Origin: Candidatus Heimdallarchaeota archaeon
GTDB taxonomy: Archaea > Asgardarchaeota > Heimdallarchaeia > JABLTI01
Direction: 5' to 3'
Assembly: GCA_019056785.1 (NCBI GenBank)
Contig: DXJV01000082.1
Coordinates: 1 to 54,920, forward strand
Length of the DNA: 54,920 nt
Every line of letters begins with the position of its first letter. The first letter of the stretch is position 1. The position numbers were made by a program, and so were the translations under genes. A model generated the notes under the pieces. The model did not search any database and had not been told where the DNA came from. It saw nothing but the letters and a program-made list of their open reading frames with translations. This document shows, in pieces, positions 42,486 through 50,804 of the stretch.

Positions 42486-43685
42486 TTAGCCTTTTTGGCA
42501 CTTGTTTATTTCATCCATCATGATTTTATACGCCTCTGGACAACAAGTCATATCGAAATGATTGCGGTGAATAATGTATTGCTTGACTTCTGGATCCTTG
42601 AGAAGAGCACTTTCCACAGCTACAGCCCCATCCCCCATTAAAACCTCTTTATAGCCAATACTTGGGTAAACATGAAATAATTTCCTGGGTTTCAGAATCC
42701 AATTGAAGCACTGAGGAATAGGAAGTTCAGGGAGATTGTACCAATCTTTTGGAGGTTTATTCTCTTGAATTAATTGCTTTCGTAAGGCATGTTTCTTAAA
42801 TGCAAGATTAAATTGAGGTTTAAGAGATGAGAGGTTCCATTGCCAAACATACACATTGGTAATCAACGAGCAACTGCCTGCAACATTAACAAATTTAACG
42901 TCTTTCCGGCAACCCCTTTTCTCCAAGTCCAGAAGAAAGTCAGAATTTGGTGCCATTTGTTTTGTGGAAATAGACTCGATTTTCCGCTCACGATGAACAT
43001 CCCAAAGCTTGCGAACTGTTTTGACTTTATTTAGAAATAATTTTGAGGGAAGGTGGAAAAGCTCTATAGCTGATAGAAATGTTCCCCCAAAAGGCGTACC
43101 AAAAGTTATCAATTTCTCTACGGATGTCTTTTTAGTGTGAGAAAGGTAATATTTCGAGATCAAACCCCCCCGAGAATGAGCAATTATAATTATTCGTCGA
43201 TTTCCATAAACAGCCTTAATTGTAGCGATAATTTGTTCTAACTCTTTCACGGACGTTTCTATCGGACCAAAAGCCGATTTTTGGGAGTATGTCAACCATT
43301 CTATGTTATGCTTATCAAGAATTTCAGACGCACCGATTGGTGTTAACTGCTTCGAGAGCGACCAATCCACCCCAAAAAACGGCGGGGGAGGAATGGCATG
43401 CCAGCCAAAGTCCCGGGGAGGGGGGTCATTTCTATAATCCTTTACCCAGCCGAGATTCCCGATGTCGGGGTCTAACCAACAATATTTTGAAGCAGCAAAA
43501 CCATGAACAAACAGAATTAGAAAGTCGCCTTCATTTTTCGGATCAGCAGTCGATTCGATGTCAGTTCGCTGTAATTTTTCGTTCATTTCTCGTTCAGCAG
43601 CGATTGTCCTATTCGAAGTTTTTTTCTGGTAGGATGGCTCACGGATTGTGAAAGCTTTTACGAGCAATTCTCTTTTTGTTATCAT
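42486..43685 (-). CDS. Lipase-like alpha/beta hydrolase
   Basis: A 399-residue serine hydrolase, using the ATG at 43685; the frame opens 16 codons earlier but overlaps the gene before it. FVHGFA (about 60-65) is the oxyanion motif. The nucleophile elbow is AHSRGG with S171. ITFGTPFGG follows, as in PGAP1-type and class II lipases. A candidate catalytic His is in IIHRNHFDMT near the C-terminus. A Pro-rich loop (DPPPRDFGWHAIPPPPFFG) lies after the first motif. It has no signal peptide, so it acts in the cytosol unless the shorter start is wrong. Substrate (lipid, ester or GPI-like) unknown. Confidence 0.8.
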   Translation of the reverse strand: MITKRELLVKAFTIREPSYQKKTSNRTIAAEREMNEKLQRTDIESTADPKNEGDFLILFVHGFAASKYCWLDPDIGNLGWVKDYRNDPPPRDFGWHAIPPPPFFGVDWSLSKQLTPIGASEILDKHNIEWLTYSQKSAFGPIETSVKELEQIIATIKAVYGNRRIIIIAHSRGGLISKYYLSHTKKTSVEKLITFGTPFGGTFLSAIELFHLPSKLFLNKVKTVRKLWDVHRERKIESISTKQMAPNSDFLLDLEKRGCRKDVKFVNVAGSCSLITNVYVWQWNLSSLKPQFNLAFKKHALRKQLIQENKPPKDWYNLPELPIPQCFNWILKPRKLFHVYPSIGYKEVLMGDGAVAVESALLKDPEVKQYIIHRNHFDMTCCPEAYKIMMDEINKCQKG

Positions 43686-43695
43686 AGTTAACCCT

Positions 43696-44061
43696 TTAAC
43701 ATGTAAGATGTAACACTGCAACAACTTTTGCATTCTCTTTCAGAAGGCGATTTAATAGGGGAATAACAACGGGCGTTTTATCTTCAATTATTATTTTTTT
43801 CGATTTTGCTAGCAACTCACGCGACTCTTCCGGGATTGGAAGAATACCATATTGCCCTTTGCCAATTACAAGTGTATCTGGGTTTTGGTTCAGCAAGAAC
43901 TGGATTTCTTTTGGTCCTAAAACCGTATGTCCTTTACTAATGGGTTTAGAGAGTTCCTTCTTCCGTTTGGTTATTGTTCCATCAATGTTAATATAAATAT
44001 CTGAGGTGTATTTTTTGCCATCAATGATAATCTGTCCAAACTTTGTTCTTTCAATATTCAC
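43696..44061 (-). CDS. MTH938/NDUFAF3-like domain protein
   Basis: A 121-residue single-domain protein. The MTH938 fold marks are YTSDIYINIDGTITKRKK, GPKEIQFLLNQNPDTLVIGKGQYGILPIP and ESRELLAKSKKIIIEDKTPVVIPLLNRL. The family includes NDUFAF3 (a human assembly factor of complex I) and archaeal proteins of unknown role. The start is a GTG at 44061 after AGGTG with six bases between. It lies 10 bases before the lipase-like gene on the same strand. Confidence 0.8.
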   Translation of the reverse strand: MNIERTKFGQIIIDGKKYTSDIYINIDGTITKRKKELSKPISKGHTVLGPKEIQFLLNQNPDTLVIGKGQYGILPIPEESRELLAKSKKIIIEDKTPVVIPLLNRLLKENAKVVAVLHLTC

Positions 44062-44154
44062 TTGCTACACCTGTTGTGAATTGTTACATGTTTCTTATCT
44101 TTCAACTTTTTATTTAACCATTTGCAAAAGAAATATTAAACAGCAAAAGAAGTT

Positions 44155-45285
44155 ATGAGAAAAAGTGAGAATAAAATGACGGAAGAATGGCGATTATTGG
44201 AATTTGATGGCCTTCCAGGCATTGAGTCTCAAACGGTTTACCATACACTTGGATTAGCAATGGAGAAATATAAGGACATTGAGAATACCATTATTATTTG
44301 TTGGCCAAAGGATCCGGTAGTTTGTGTAGGCTACCACCAAATCATTGAAGAAGAAGTTGATACTGCCTATTGTCAAGCGAAAGGCATTCCCATTGTTCGA
44401 CGGCCATTAGGAGGAGGAGCCGTTTATCTCGATGACGGACAGCTGTTTTATCAAGTCATTGCGAATTTAAAGAGTAAGAGACTCCCCCACGAAGTCAGTA
44501 AGATGTACGAGGAGGTACTAAAAGCACCAATAAACACTTACAAAAAAATCGGCATCCCGGCAGAGTATGCTCCAGTAAATGATATTGTTGCTAATAGGAA
44601 AAAAATTTCAGGAAACGGTGCTGCAGAGGTTGGTGGCGCAAGAATCTTGACGGGGAACCTAATCTTCGATTTCAATTTTGATGAGATGGTGAAGATTCTA
44701 AAAGCTCCCAATGAAAAGTTCAGAGACAAAATTGCTTCCACCCTTCGGGATCGCCTTGGAACGATCAAACAATTCTTGAAAAATCCCCCCTCAAAAGCTG
44801 AAGTAAAAGAGATTCTCATTAAGGAATTTGAAAAGGCACTCGATATTAAGTTGCGCAGGGAAAAACGATTCTTGCCAAAAGAGCAAGAGATAAATGACCA
44901 ATTACTAAAACAATATCGCGACCCCGAGTGGTTGAATATTACCTACCAGCGCCGTTCTGAATTGCTAGAAAAACGAAAAGTCAAAATCTCCGGTTCAACG
45001 CAAATCTATCATTCTGTCTATAAAGCACGTGGAGGCCTTCTTAGAATGTTATTTGAAATCGAAGACAATTTCATAAAGGATATCGTTATTAGCGGCGATT
45101 TCTCCGCCAACCCCATGAATACCCCTGAACTCCTGGAAAATGCCCTCATTGGTACATTAGCTAATCCAAAACATATCTACAGCGCAATCAATAAAACTAT
45201 ACGAGACGAAAAAATCGATATTCCCGGTGTGACAGCTGACGATTTTGCAAAAGCTTTTGAATTAACTCTGAAGGAACTGTTCTAA
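44155..45285 (+). CDS. lplA: Lipoate--protein ligase A (with C-terminal accessory domain)
   Basis: A 376-residue ligase. The catalytic fold (about 8-240) has RRPLGGGAVYLDDGQLFYQVI, the lipoyl-AMP site, and the segment KISGNGAAEVGGARILTGNLIFDFN with the active-site Lys. The C-terminal domain (about 260-376, VKISGSTQIYHSVYKARGGLLRMLFEIEDNFIKDIVISGDF) is the accessory LplB-type domain. Bacterial LplA has both on one chain; some archaea encode them apart. The enzyme activates lipoate with ATP and attaches it to lipoyl domains such as GcvH or OADH E2. A second ATG at 44176 behind GTGAG may be the true start. Confidence 0.88.
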   Translation: MRKSENKMTEEWRLLEFDGLPGIESQTVYHTLGLAMEKYKDIENTIIICWPKDPVVCVGYHQIIEEEVDTAYCQAKGIPIVRRPLGGGAVYLDDGQLFYQVIANLKSKRLPHEVSKMYEEVLKAPINTYKKIGIPAEYAPVNDIVANRKKISGNGAAEVGGARILTGNLIFDFNFDEMVKILKAPNEKFRDKIASTLRDRLGTIKQFLKNPPSKAEVKEILIKEFEKALDIKLRREKRFLPKEQEINDQLLKQYRDPEWLNITYQRRSELLEKRKVKISGSTQIYHSVYKARGGLLRMLFEIEDNFIKDIVISGDFSANPMNTPELLENALIGTLANPKHIYSAINKTIRDEKIDIPGVTADDFAKAFELTLKELF

Positions 45286-45349
45286 AAGAGAGCATTCTAG
45301 TTTGCGGTTAAAGAAAGAACTAAATAACCAAAACTAGAATTCCTTTTTT

Positions 45350-45802
45350 ATGAAGCTGATTTTTAAAACGACTAAAGATTTTCCGATAATGAGCAAATTA
45401 GAGGAGATCGCTCAGAAATATCAAACAACTGTGCATCTCGATGATGATGACATTAGCCATTTTATCCTTATTCCCCCAAAATTGCAACTCAAACAAAACG
45501 AGGATGAAAAACACTATACGATAACTGTATGGGGGGCAACAAATGATGACCTGGCATATTTTACAACTATTTTTGGCGAACCAATTCAGACGATAAAAGA
45601 ACTCCCCTCACCTCTTGAATTTGCAAAGGAACTGGTTCAATTGCCAAATGTGCGCGAAAAAACTCTCGAAGAGATTATGGCAATTTTCGAACTCGATGAG
45701 CGGCGGCTAAATCAATATAAGAAGATCATTACCATACAAGCTCAGCGGAAGAAAGATGATGAATTGTTTCAACTAGCAAGCGAGCTTTTAAACAAACAAT
45801 AA
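45350..45802 (+). CDS. Small protein of unknown function (paralogue of 48046-48507)
   Basis: A 150-residue soluble protein. The first 80 residues look alpha/beta (KLIFKTTKDFPIMSKLEEIAQKYQTTV, HYTITVWGATNDDLAYFTTIFG) and the last 60 helical (LPNVREKTLEEIMAIFELDERRLNQYKKIITIQA). The helical half aligns by eye with the same part of the gene at 48046-48507. Together they flank the secreted PLD/lamin-tail gene. No family is recognised. Confidence 0.6.
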   Translation: MKLIFKTTKDFPIMSKLEEIAQKYQTTVHLDDDDISHFILIPPKLQLKQNEDEKHYTITVWGATNDDLAYFTTIFGEPIQTIKELPSPLEFAKELVQLPNVREKTLEEIMAIFELDERRLNQYKKIITIQAQRKKDDELFQLASELLNKQ

Positions 45803-45862
45803 CTTTAGCCTTAAAAAATTGAGCAATAGGTATTTATTAATTAAAGAGCTTAAGCTATATCC

Positions 45863-47926
45863 ATGAAGCAATCAAAACATTTCGTATTAATTGTCCTCGT
45901 TTTGGCTCTTTTAGTTCCGGTTGTTACAGCATCTACAAAAGAGCAAATTACAAGAACAATTAATAGTAATTCTTGGGTAAATTTTGAGCAGGCGAATTTT
46001 GATCCCGCGGCAATCACAACAACGACGTTTAAAGGGGTAAGTAACGTCACTTGTTTTGTCGGTCCTGATTCCGCCTATGACTTAATAACGCATTATCTTG
46101 ATAAGGCGACCACTAGCATTTATTTGGAAGTATACACACTCTCAAGTGAACCCCTTGTGAACAAACTCATAGCAGCAAAAGGTCGGGGTGTGAGTATCAT
46201 TGTGGCAGTTTCACATGACCGGGTAAGTGGCTATGAGGATAATTATACAGAAGAAGCGGCCTACCGCTTGGATCAAGCAGGAATCGATGTCTATACAACT
46301 AGTCCCACTTTTACTTACACTCATGCCAAATTCTGGGTTATCGATTCAAAATGGACTTTTGTTTATTCTGGGAATTGGGCGCCCTCGAGTATTCCACAAT
46401 ATAATGGCGCAAGAACCAATCGAGAGATGGGGTTCTTCTTTGACGATACTAATGTTGCAGCTTATTACGAGGGCGTATTCTTAGATGATGTATCAATTGC
46501 CTCGGTGACAACGGGGGTAAATCATGGCCCTCTCCAAGCAAATGAGACAAGTGGAACTTACACTCATCCTTTTGATACACCGGAAACAATAGTAGAATAT
46601 ATGGAAATAACGCCGGTCTTTTCACCGGATAATAGCTATACTCTCTTGAAAGCGTTACTCGACTCAGCAAATAGCACAATTGATGTTGAATTACAATACA
46701 TTAAATTCGATTGTTATCTTCTTAACGACTTAATTAATGCTGCTAAAAGGAGTGTAGCCATTCGCGTTCTAATCCCCGAACCCGGTTCCGCAACTGAGAA
46801 TGTCACTCAGCTACTTTTTGATAACGGTATTAGTGTAAAATTTTTCAAAGGGTTGGGTCACAACCACAACAAATACATTAATGTCGACAATAAAATTGTC
46901 TCTGTTTCGAGCATAAATTGGTCCAACAATTCTGTTGTAAACAATCGTGAAGCAGGTGCAATTGTTCGCAATACTAATGTAGCAACCTATTTTAAGAGCG
47001 TTTTTGATTATGACTGGGCAAATAGCGAAGTGCCAACTGGCTTTAGCAAGCCTTTATCCATCGTTTCTCCTTCAGTGGGAGAAATCGCTGCAGGGAACTA
47101 TAATTTCCAAGTGAACTTTGCAGCGAATACCTTCACTTCAGCTCAATTCTTAATTGACAATGTTGCCGTACATACATTTACAAATCCTGCGGGTTTAATG
47201 GGGCACCCAATTGACTTAAGTGGGTATGCAAATGGTATTCACATCTTTAAAGTGGTAGCTACGCCCATGGCAGGCGATGATCAAGTTATCGAAGTTAAAT
47301 TCAATATAATCGCCCCTAATTTAGATTGGCTCGTATTGATCTCTGAAGTCAGATATGATGCTGTTACAGAACCAAATGGCGAATTCTTCGAAGTTTACAA
47401 CGGCTTTGATTTTAATGTCCTTCTTGGAGGGTGGCTTTTCACCGATAATGAAGATGACTATACGCTTCCAGACGACACAATTATCCTGGCAGACAATATG
47501 CTCATCTTTGTACGCGACACTAGCGCATTTACCACCGAAATGACCAATTTGGGTGTTGACCTTACAGGCATAACACCAGATATTGTTTACAATAACTTAC
47601 AACTGGGAAACACCGGTGACGAATTAATCATGAAAGACTCTACAGGAACAATTCGCGATGCAGTCCTCTGGGGGAGTGGTTCCTTATCAGGACACACACC
47701 TTGGACAGGAACGATGAATGATGATCTAAGCCTTCATAGGGATCCAGCAAACAGTGACACCAATGATTGCTCAGTAGATTTCAAAGCTGATACACCAAAC
47801 CCAGGTGTTGTATATATAACAGCAATTCCTTCAGGATTTATTCCGGGCTTTGTATTTAGTACCACACTTCTGGGCATTATTACCATTATTCTAGCTGCTC
47901 GCTTTATTCGTCGAAAAAGAAAGTAG
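45863..47926 (+). CDS. Secreted phospholipase D/nuclease-like protein with lamin-tail domain and GFIPGF anchor
   Basis: A 687-residue surface protein. A signal peptide (KQSKHFVLIVLVLALLVPVVTAST) leads to two PLD domains. Each has an intact HxK-x4-D motif: H154-A-K156-x4-D161, with SGNWAPSS following, and H335-N-K337-x4-D342, followed by SSINWSNNS. Both halves of the active site are thus present, as in PLD-type phosphodiesterases (phospholipases, cardiolipin synthases, nucleases). An Ig-like region (about 405-480) and a lamin-tail domain (about 490-640, ISEVRYDAVTEPNGEFFEVYNG) follow; LTD domains often accompany surface nucleases. The C-terminus is SGFIPGFVFS, a helix and RRKRK, as in the two surface proteins at 19890-23110. 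It probably acts outside the cell, at the membrane. Confidence 0.85.
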   Translation: MKQSKHFVLIVLVLALLVPVVTASTKEQITRTINSNSWVNFEQANFDPAAITTTTFKGVSNVTCFVGPDSAYDLITHYLDKATTSIYLEVYTLSSEPLVNKLIAAKGRGVSIIVAVSHDRVSGYEDNYTEEAAYRLDQAGIDVYTTSPTFTYTHAKFWVIDSKWTFVYSGNWAPSSIPQYNGARTNREMGFFFDDTNVAAYYEGVFLDDVSIASVTTGVNHGPLQANETSGTYTHPFDTPETIVEYMEITPVFSPDNSYTLLKALLDSANSTIDVELQYIKFDCYLLNDLINAAKRSVAIRVLIPEPGSATENVTQLLFDNGISVKFFKGLGHNHNKYINVDNKIVSVSSINWSNNSVVNNREAGAIVRNTNVATYFKSVFDYDWANSEVPTGFSKPLSIVSPSVGEIAAGNYNFQVNFAANTFTSAQFLIDNVAVHTFTNPAGLMGHPIDLSGYANGIHIFKVVATPMAGDDQVIEVKFNIIAPNLDWLVLISEVRYDAVTEPNGEFFEVYNGFDFNVLLGGWLFTDNEDDYTLPDDTIILADNMLIFVRDTSAFTTEMTNLGVDLTGITPDIVYNNLQLGNTGDELIMKDSTGTIRDAVLWGSGSLSGHTPWTGTMNDDLSLHRDPANSDTNDCSVDFKADTPNPGVVYITAIPSGFIPGFVFSTTLLGIITIILAARFIRRKRK

Positions 47927-48045
47927 GCCATCCTTTCCCCCCTTTCTTTTTTTTCTAATTTTAAACGCAAAATATTAATTTGACTTTTTGTCAAAGTATT
48001 TCCGAAACAATCCCCCTTCCTTTGGTGTTCTATTTGTATAAAGAA

Positions 48046-48507
48046 ATGATTTTTCGACTGTCATCCAAACATGTTTTGGACACCCTCTTAACAGAACTTG
48101 AAGAACAGATAAAACTAGAGAAAGATAGCATGGATGAAGGGTTGGGATTTAGTTTACGAAATGCAGATCGAAGTTTACATCTCCAAGTCTTCCCAATGAA
48201 AGAAGGGGAACTCTTTGAAGTTGCCATAAAAACAAACTCAAAAGAACTCGAGGCAATAATTAAACAAGTATTCAACCAACCAGCCAAAGAAAGGATTATT
48301 GATGCCTCTTTCCTGGATATTGTAGAATTTATTGCCAAATTACCTGATAATTTCTCTCATAAAGAATTAAAGCAACTTCTTTATGAGCAATTCAACCTTT
48401 CAGAAGAAAAAATAGCTTATTTTGGAGATTTGATTCTTAAACAAGCAAAACTTCCAAACGCACGAGAAGAATTCAAACAAGCAGCTCTTCATTGGCGCCA
48501 AAAGTAA
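48046..48507 (+). CDS. Small protein of unknown function (paralogue of 45350-45802)
   Basis: A 153-residue soluble protein, using the ATG at 48046; an in-frame TTG 22 codons upstream lies within a small palindrome and is less likely. An alpha/beta half (IFRLSSKHVLDTLLTELEEQIKLE, RSLHLQVFPMKEG) is followed by a helical half (LPDNFSHKELKQLLYEQFNLSEEKIAYFGDLILKQA) that aligns by eye with the gene at 45350-45802. Function unknown. It follows the PLD gene on the same strand. Confidence 0.6.
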   Translation: MIFRLSSKHVLDTLLTELEEQIKLEKDSMDEGLGFSLRNADRSLHLQVFPMKEGELFEVAIKTNSKELEAIIKQVFNQPAKERIIDASFLDIVEFIAKLPDNFSHKELKQLLYEQFNLSEEKIAYFGDLILKQAKLPNAREEFKQAALHWRQK

Positions 48508-48513
48508 CTGGAT

Positions 48514-49086
48514 TCAAAAGATAGGCTTGCAAAGGCATTTGTTCATTTTAAGGTCAAGAAAATTGAAGCTGTTTGCGGGGCTTATTTGCCAGACGGTATC
48601 TGCTCCCCGCCCTGTACCGCCGACAGCAAGTACGTCTTGATCAATAGGGATTAAGCCTGCATCTGCAGCCATTAAAACGATTTCTGCACAAACTTTTGTT
48701 CCTTGACCAAACGTTCGGTAGACTTCAGCTACAAGCTCTGCGAACTTCCATGTGCCTAATTTTCGTCTGATCGCCCGGTCCACACCTGCAAATGCATGGG
48801 TCGTTGTCAGTACAGCCACATTTTTCTTTTTAAGAAGTCCAAGCAACTCAGGATCAAACTCATTTTCACCCGGTTTAACAAAACCATAAGAATGGGTGAC
48901 AATGACAAGTTTTTCTAAATTAGTGAAAATGTCCAGGGCTTTTGCAGCTGTTGTTCCTTTTGATGAAGCGACTACAACCTTCGGGATTTCATATTCTTCA
49001 GCATACTCGTAAGCTAACTTCAAAGCTTTTTCGGTATTTGCGCTTCCGGCTTTTTTAAAGTAGATTATTGTCTCAACTTCTGACAT
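48514..49086 (-). CDS. Pyruvate-kinase C-terminal-like (PK alpha/beta) domain protein
   Basis: A 190-residue protein, using the ATG at 49086; a GTG four codons upstream is possible. ETIIYFKKAGSANTEKALKLAYEYAEEYEIPKVVVASSKGTTAAKALDIF is the start of the stand-alone pyruvate kinase C-terminal-like domain found in archaea. The catalytic barrel of pyruvate kinase is absent, so it is not the enzyme. The C-terminus includes DVLAVGGTGRGADTVWQISPAN. This family may bind a nucleotide or sugar phosphate; its role is unknown. The gene lies 57 bases after DUF123 on the same strand. Confidence 0.8.
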   Translation of the reverse strand: MSEVETIIYFKKAGSANTEKALKLAYEYAEEYEIPKVVVASSKGTTAAKALDIFTNLEKLVIVTHSYGFVKPGENEFDPELLGLLKKKNVAVLTTTHAFAGVDRAIRRKLGTWKFAELVAEVYRTFGQGTKVCAEIVLMAADAGLIPIDQDVLAVGGTGRGADTVWQISPANSFNFLDLKMNKCLCKPIF

Positions 49087-49155
49087 TGCTTTTACCACAT
49101 GGACGAACTGTTCTACAAACAGTTGATACCTTCACAACTAAATAGGTTTTTTGCT

Positions 49156-49620
49156 TTATGTTGTAGTGTTATAAAATCGGCATTTTGCATCAAAAGATTG
49201 AATGAATGGCTCGAGGGTGTTCACAACCATCTCCATAGATAGGGCTTTTAGAAAGAAAAAATGCCCTACACAACGACAATCTGAAGAGCCAAAATGCTCA
49301 TAGACAACCAAAAGTTCCCGGGAAAAAGAAGTAAGAAGCTGTTGGCTTAAAAGGCACTCCAAACGCCTATTAGAAAGGACCTCCAAAATGGCGATCACTT
49401 GAACTGTCTTTGATGCCAAAAGATAGTCAATATGCCAAAAGAGTTTCTTGTTTTTTTGCAAGTGACGTGCAAGCCTTTTATTCAAACCACCAGGCCCCAT
49501 AGCTGAACCAACATAGACATAATAGCCTTCTGGGAAAAACATCTCCCCCAAAGAGCCGATATTAACAGCAATGTCATTCATGTTGGAAATAAAAAGAAGG
49601 TACGAACCTTTTGGCTGCAT
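49156..49620 (-). CDS. DUF123 (GIY-YIG-type) protein
   Basis: A 154-residue protein using the ATG at 49620. [50 protein letters not shown] carries the GIY-YIG-like strands of DUF123 (YVYVGSA, G-G-L-x-x-R-L-x-R-H). [16 protein letters not shown] and [15 protein letters not shown] complete the family pattern. Archaeal DUF123 is sometimes fused to endonuclease III; activity is uncertain. The stop is followed 57 bases on by the PK-C-like gene, and the Xaa-Pro peptidase lies 27 bases upstream, so the three genes may form an operon. Confidence 0.85.
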   Translation of the reverse strand: MQPKGSYLLFISNMNDIAVNIGSLGEMFFPEGYYVYVGSAMGPGGLNKRLARHLQKNKKLFWHIDYLLASKTVQVIAILEVLSNRRLECLLSQQLLTSFSRELLVVYEHFGSSDCRCVGHFFFLKALSMEMVVNTLEPFIQSFDAKCRFYNTTT

Positions 49621-49647
49621 CAATGTCGTGCCTCAAAACACTTGCAC

Positions 49648-50757
49648 TTAAAGAAGCTCCCAGATACGTCTTGGAACTTCGTATAGAAACTCGCAACCAT
49701 CTTTGCGAACGACCACATCATCTTCAATTCGCACGCCAAACGATCCTTCAATATAGATACCAGGTTCGATGGTATGACACATTCCTGCTTGCAATACAAG
49801 TTTGTTGCCTTTTACAATATAGGGCCGTTCATGTCCTTCGATTCCAATTCCATGACCCAGTCGATGTGTGAAGTATTTCCCATACCCCTTCTCTGTTATG
49901 AAATCTCGCGCAGCTTTATCAACTTCTTCAGCTATCGCGCCTTCTTTGGAAGCTGCAAAAGCAGCTCGATTCGCATTGTAAACAATGTCATAGATTTCAA
50001 GGAATTTGTCACTCGGCTCACCAATCACAGAGGTAATGGTCACATCACCAAAATAGCCTTCATAGATTGGACCCGCATCAATTAAAAGAACATCATTTTT
50101 CTCTATTGTTCTCCCTGTAGGGGAGCCATGAGGAAAAGAAGAATTCGCACCCGATTGAACAAGGGCAAAAGCAGGTGTTCCTTCCTTTGCAAGCTCTTTT
50201 CGTACAATCGTAGCAATCTCCGTTTCATTCATCCCCGGCTCTACTTGTTTAAAAGTATTAATGATCGCAGTTGCAGCTATTTCCGAAGCTTTCCGCATGA
50301 TTGCTATTTCTTCCTCGGTCTTTATTAGCCGCGCAATTTGCACTACTTTTGAAGCGTCACTAAATTCTACCTTTGGAAGCTCTTTTTTTATGCGTAAGAA
50401 CCATTCAAACCACAATTTATTATCCATGGAAATTTTTCCGGCTTCAGCGCCCAGTTCAACGATAATTTTTGCTAACAATTTAAAAGGGTCCTCATCCTCT
50501 TCCCAGGTGCGAATAGTTCCCTGGGTAAAACTCTTTTCAATTCGACTCTTCTCAAAGCTCGGGCAAAGGACAACCGGTTTGCCTTCTGCTGGAAGGACCA
50601 ATGCAGTTAATCGCTCACTAGCATATATATTCAAACCAGTAGCGTAAAATAAATCCACACCCGGGACCAAAATCAGGCATTGAGAAGCTGTTTCTTTCAA
50701 TAACTCTTGTAATCGTTTCATTCGAGCTGTAACCATTTGAATCATCCTTTTATGCAC
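49648..50757 (-). CDS. pepQ: Xaa-Pro dipeptidase/aminopeptidase (M24B)
   Basis: A 369-residue metallopeptidase. The N-terminal creatinase domain (1-150) is followed by the M24 fold with all five metal ligands: D227 in LLIDAG, D238 in GDVT, H302 in LGHGIG, E331 in TIEPGIY and E345 in RIEDDV. H210 in SFPHGSP is the usual active-site His. These enzymes cut the bond before proline in dipeptides or at protein N-termini, in the cytosol with Mn or Co. Internal ATGs at codons 5 and 8 could be the start. The length is normal for archaeal PepQ. It probably heads the operon with DUF123 and PK-C-like genes. Confidence 0.92.
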   Translation of the reverse strand: MHKRMIQMVTARMKRLQELLKETASQCLILVPGVDLFYATGLNIYASERLTALVLPAEGKPVVLCPSFEKSRIEKSFTQGTIRTWEEDEDPFKLLAKIIVELGAEAGKISMDNKLWFEWFLRIKKELPKVEFSDASKVVQIARLIKTEEEIAIMRKASEIAATAIINTFKQVEPGMNETEIATIVRKELAKEGTPAFALVQSGANSSFPHGSPTGRTIEKNDVLLIDAGPIYEGYFGDVTITSVIGEPSDKFLEIYDIVYNANRAAFAASKEGAIAEEVDKAARDFITEKGYGKYFTHRLGHGIGIEGHERPYIVKGNKLVLQAGMCHTIEPGIYIEGSFGVRIEDDVVVRKDGCEFLYEVPRRIWELL

Positions 50758-50804
50758 TAGCTATTAAATACCATTTTAGTACAAAAAACTTATTCTCACA
50801 ATTT

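Noticed and set aside
47979..47995. A small palindrome TTTGAC-TTTTT-GTCAAA before the gene at 48046
   Set aside because: Six-base arms in A/T-rich DNA are common; it could be a weak terminator of the PLD gene or an operator, but there is no second copy to support this.
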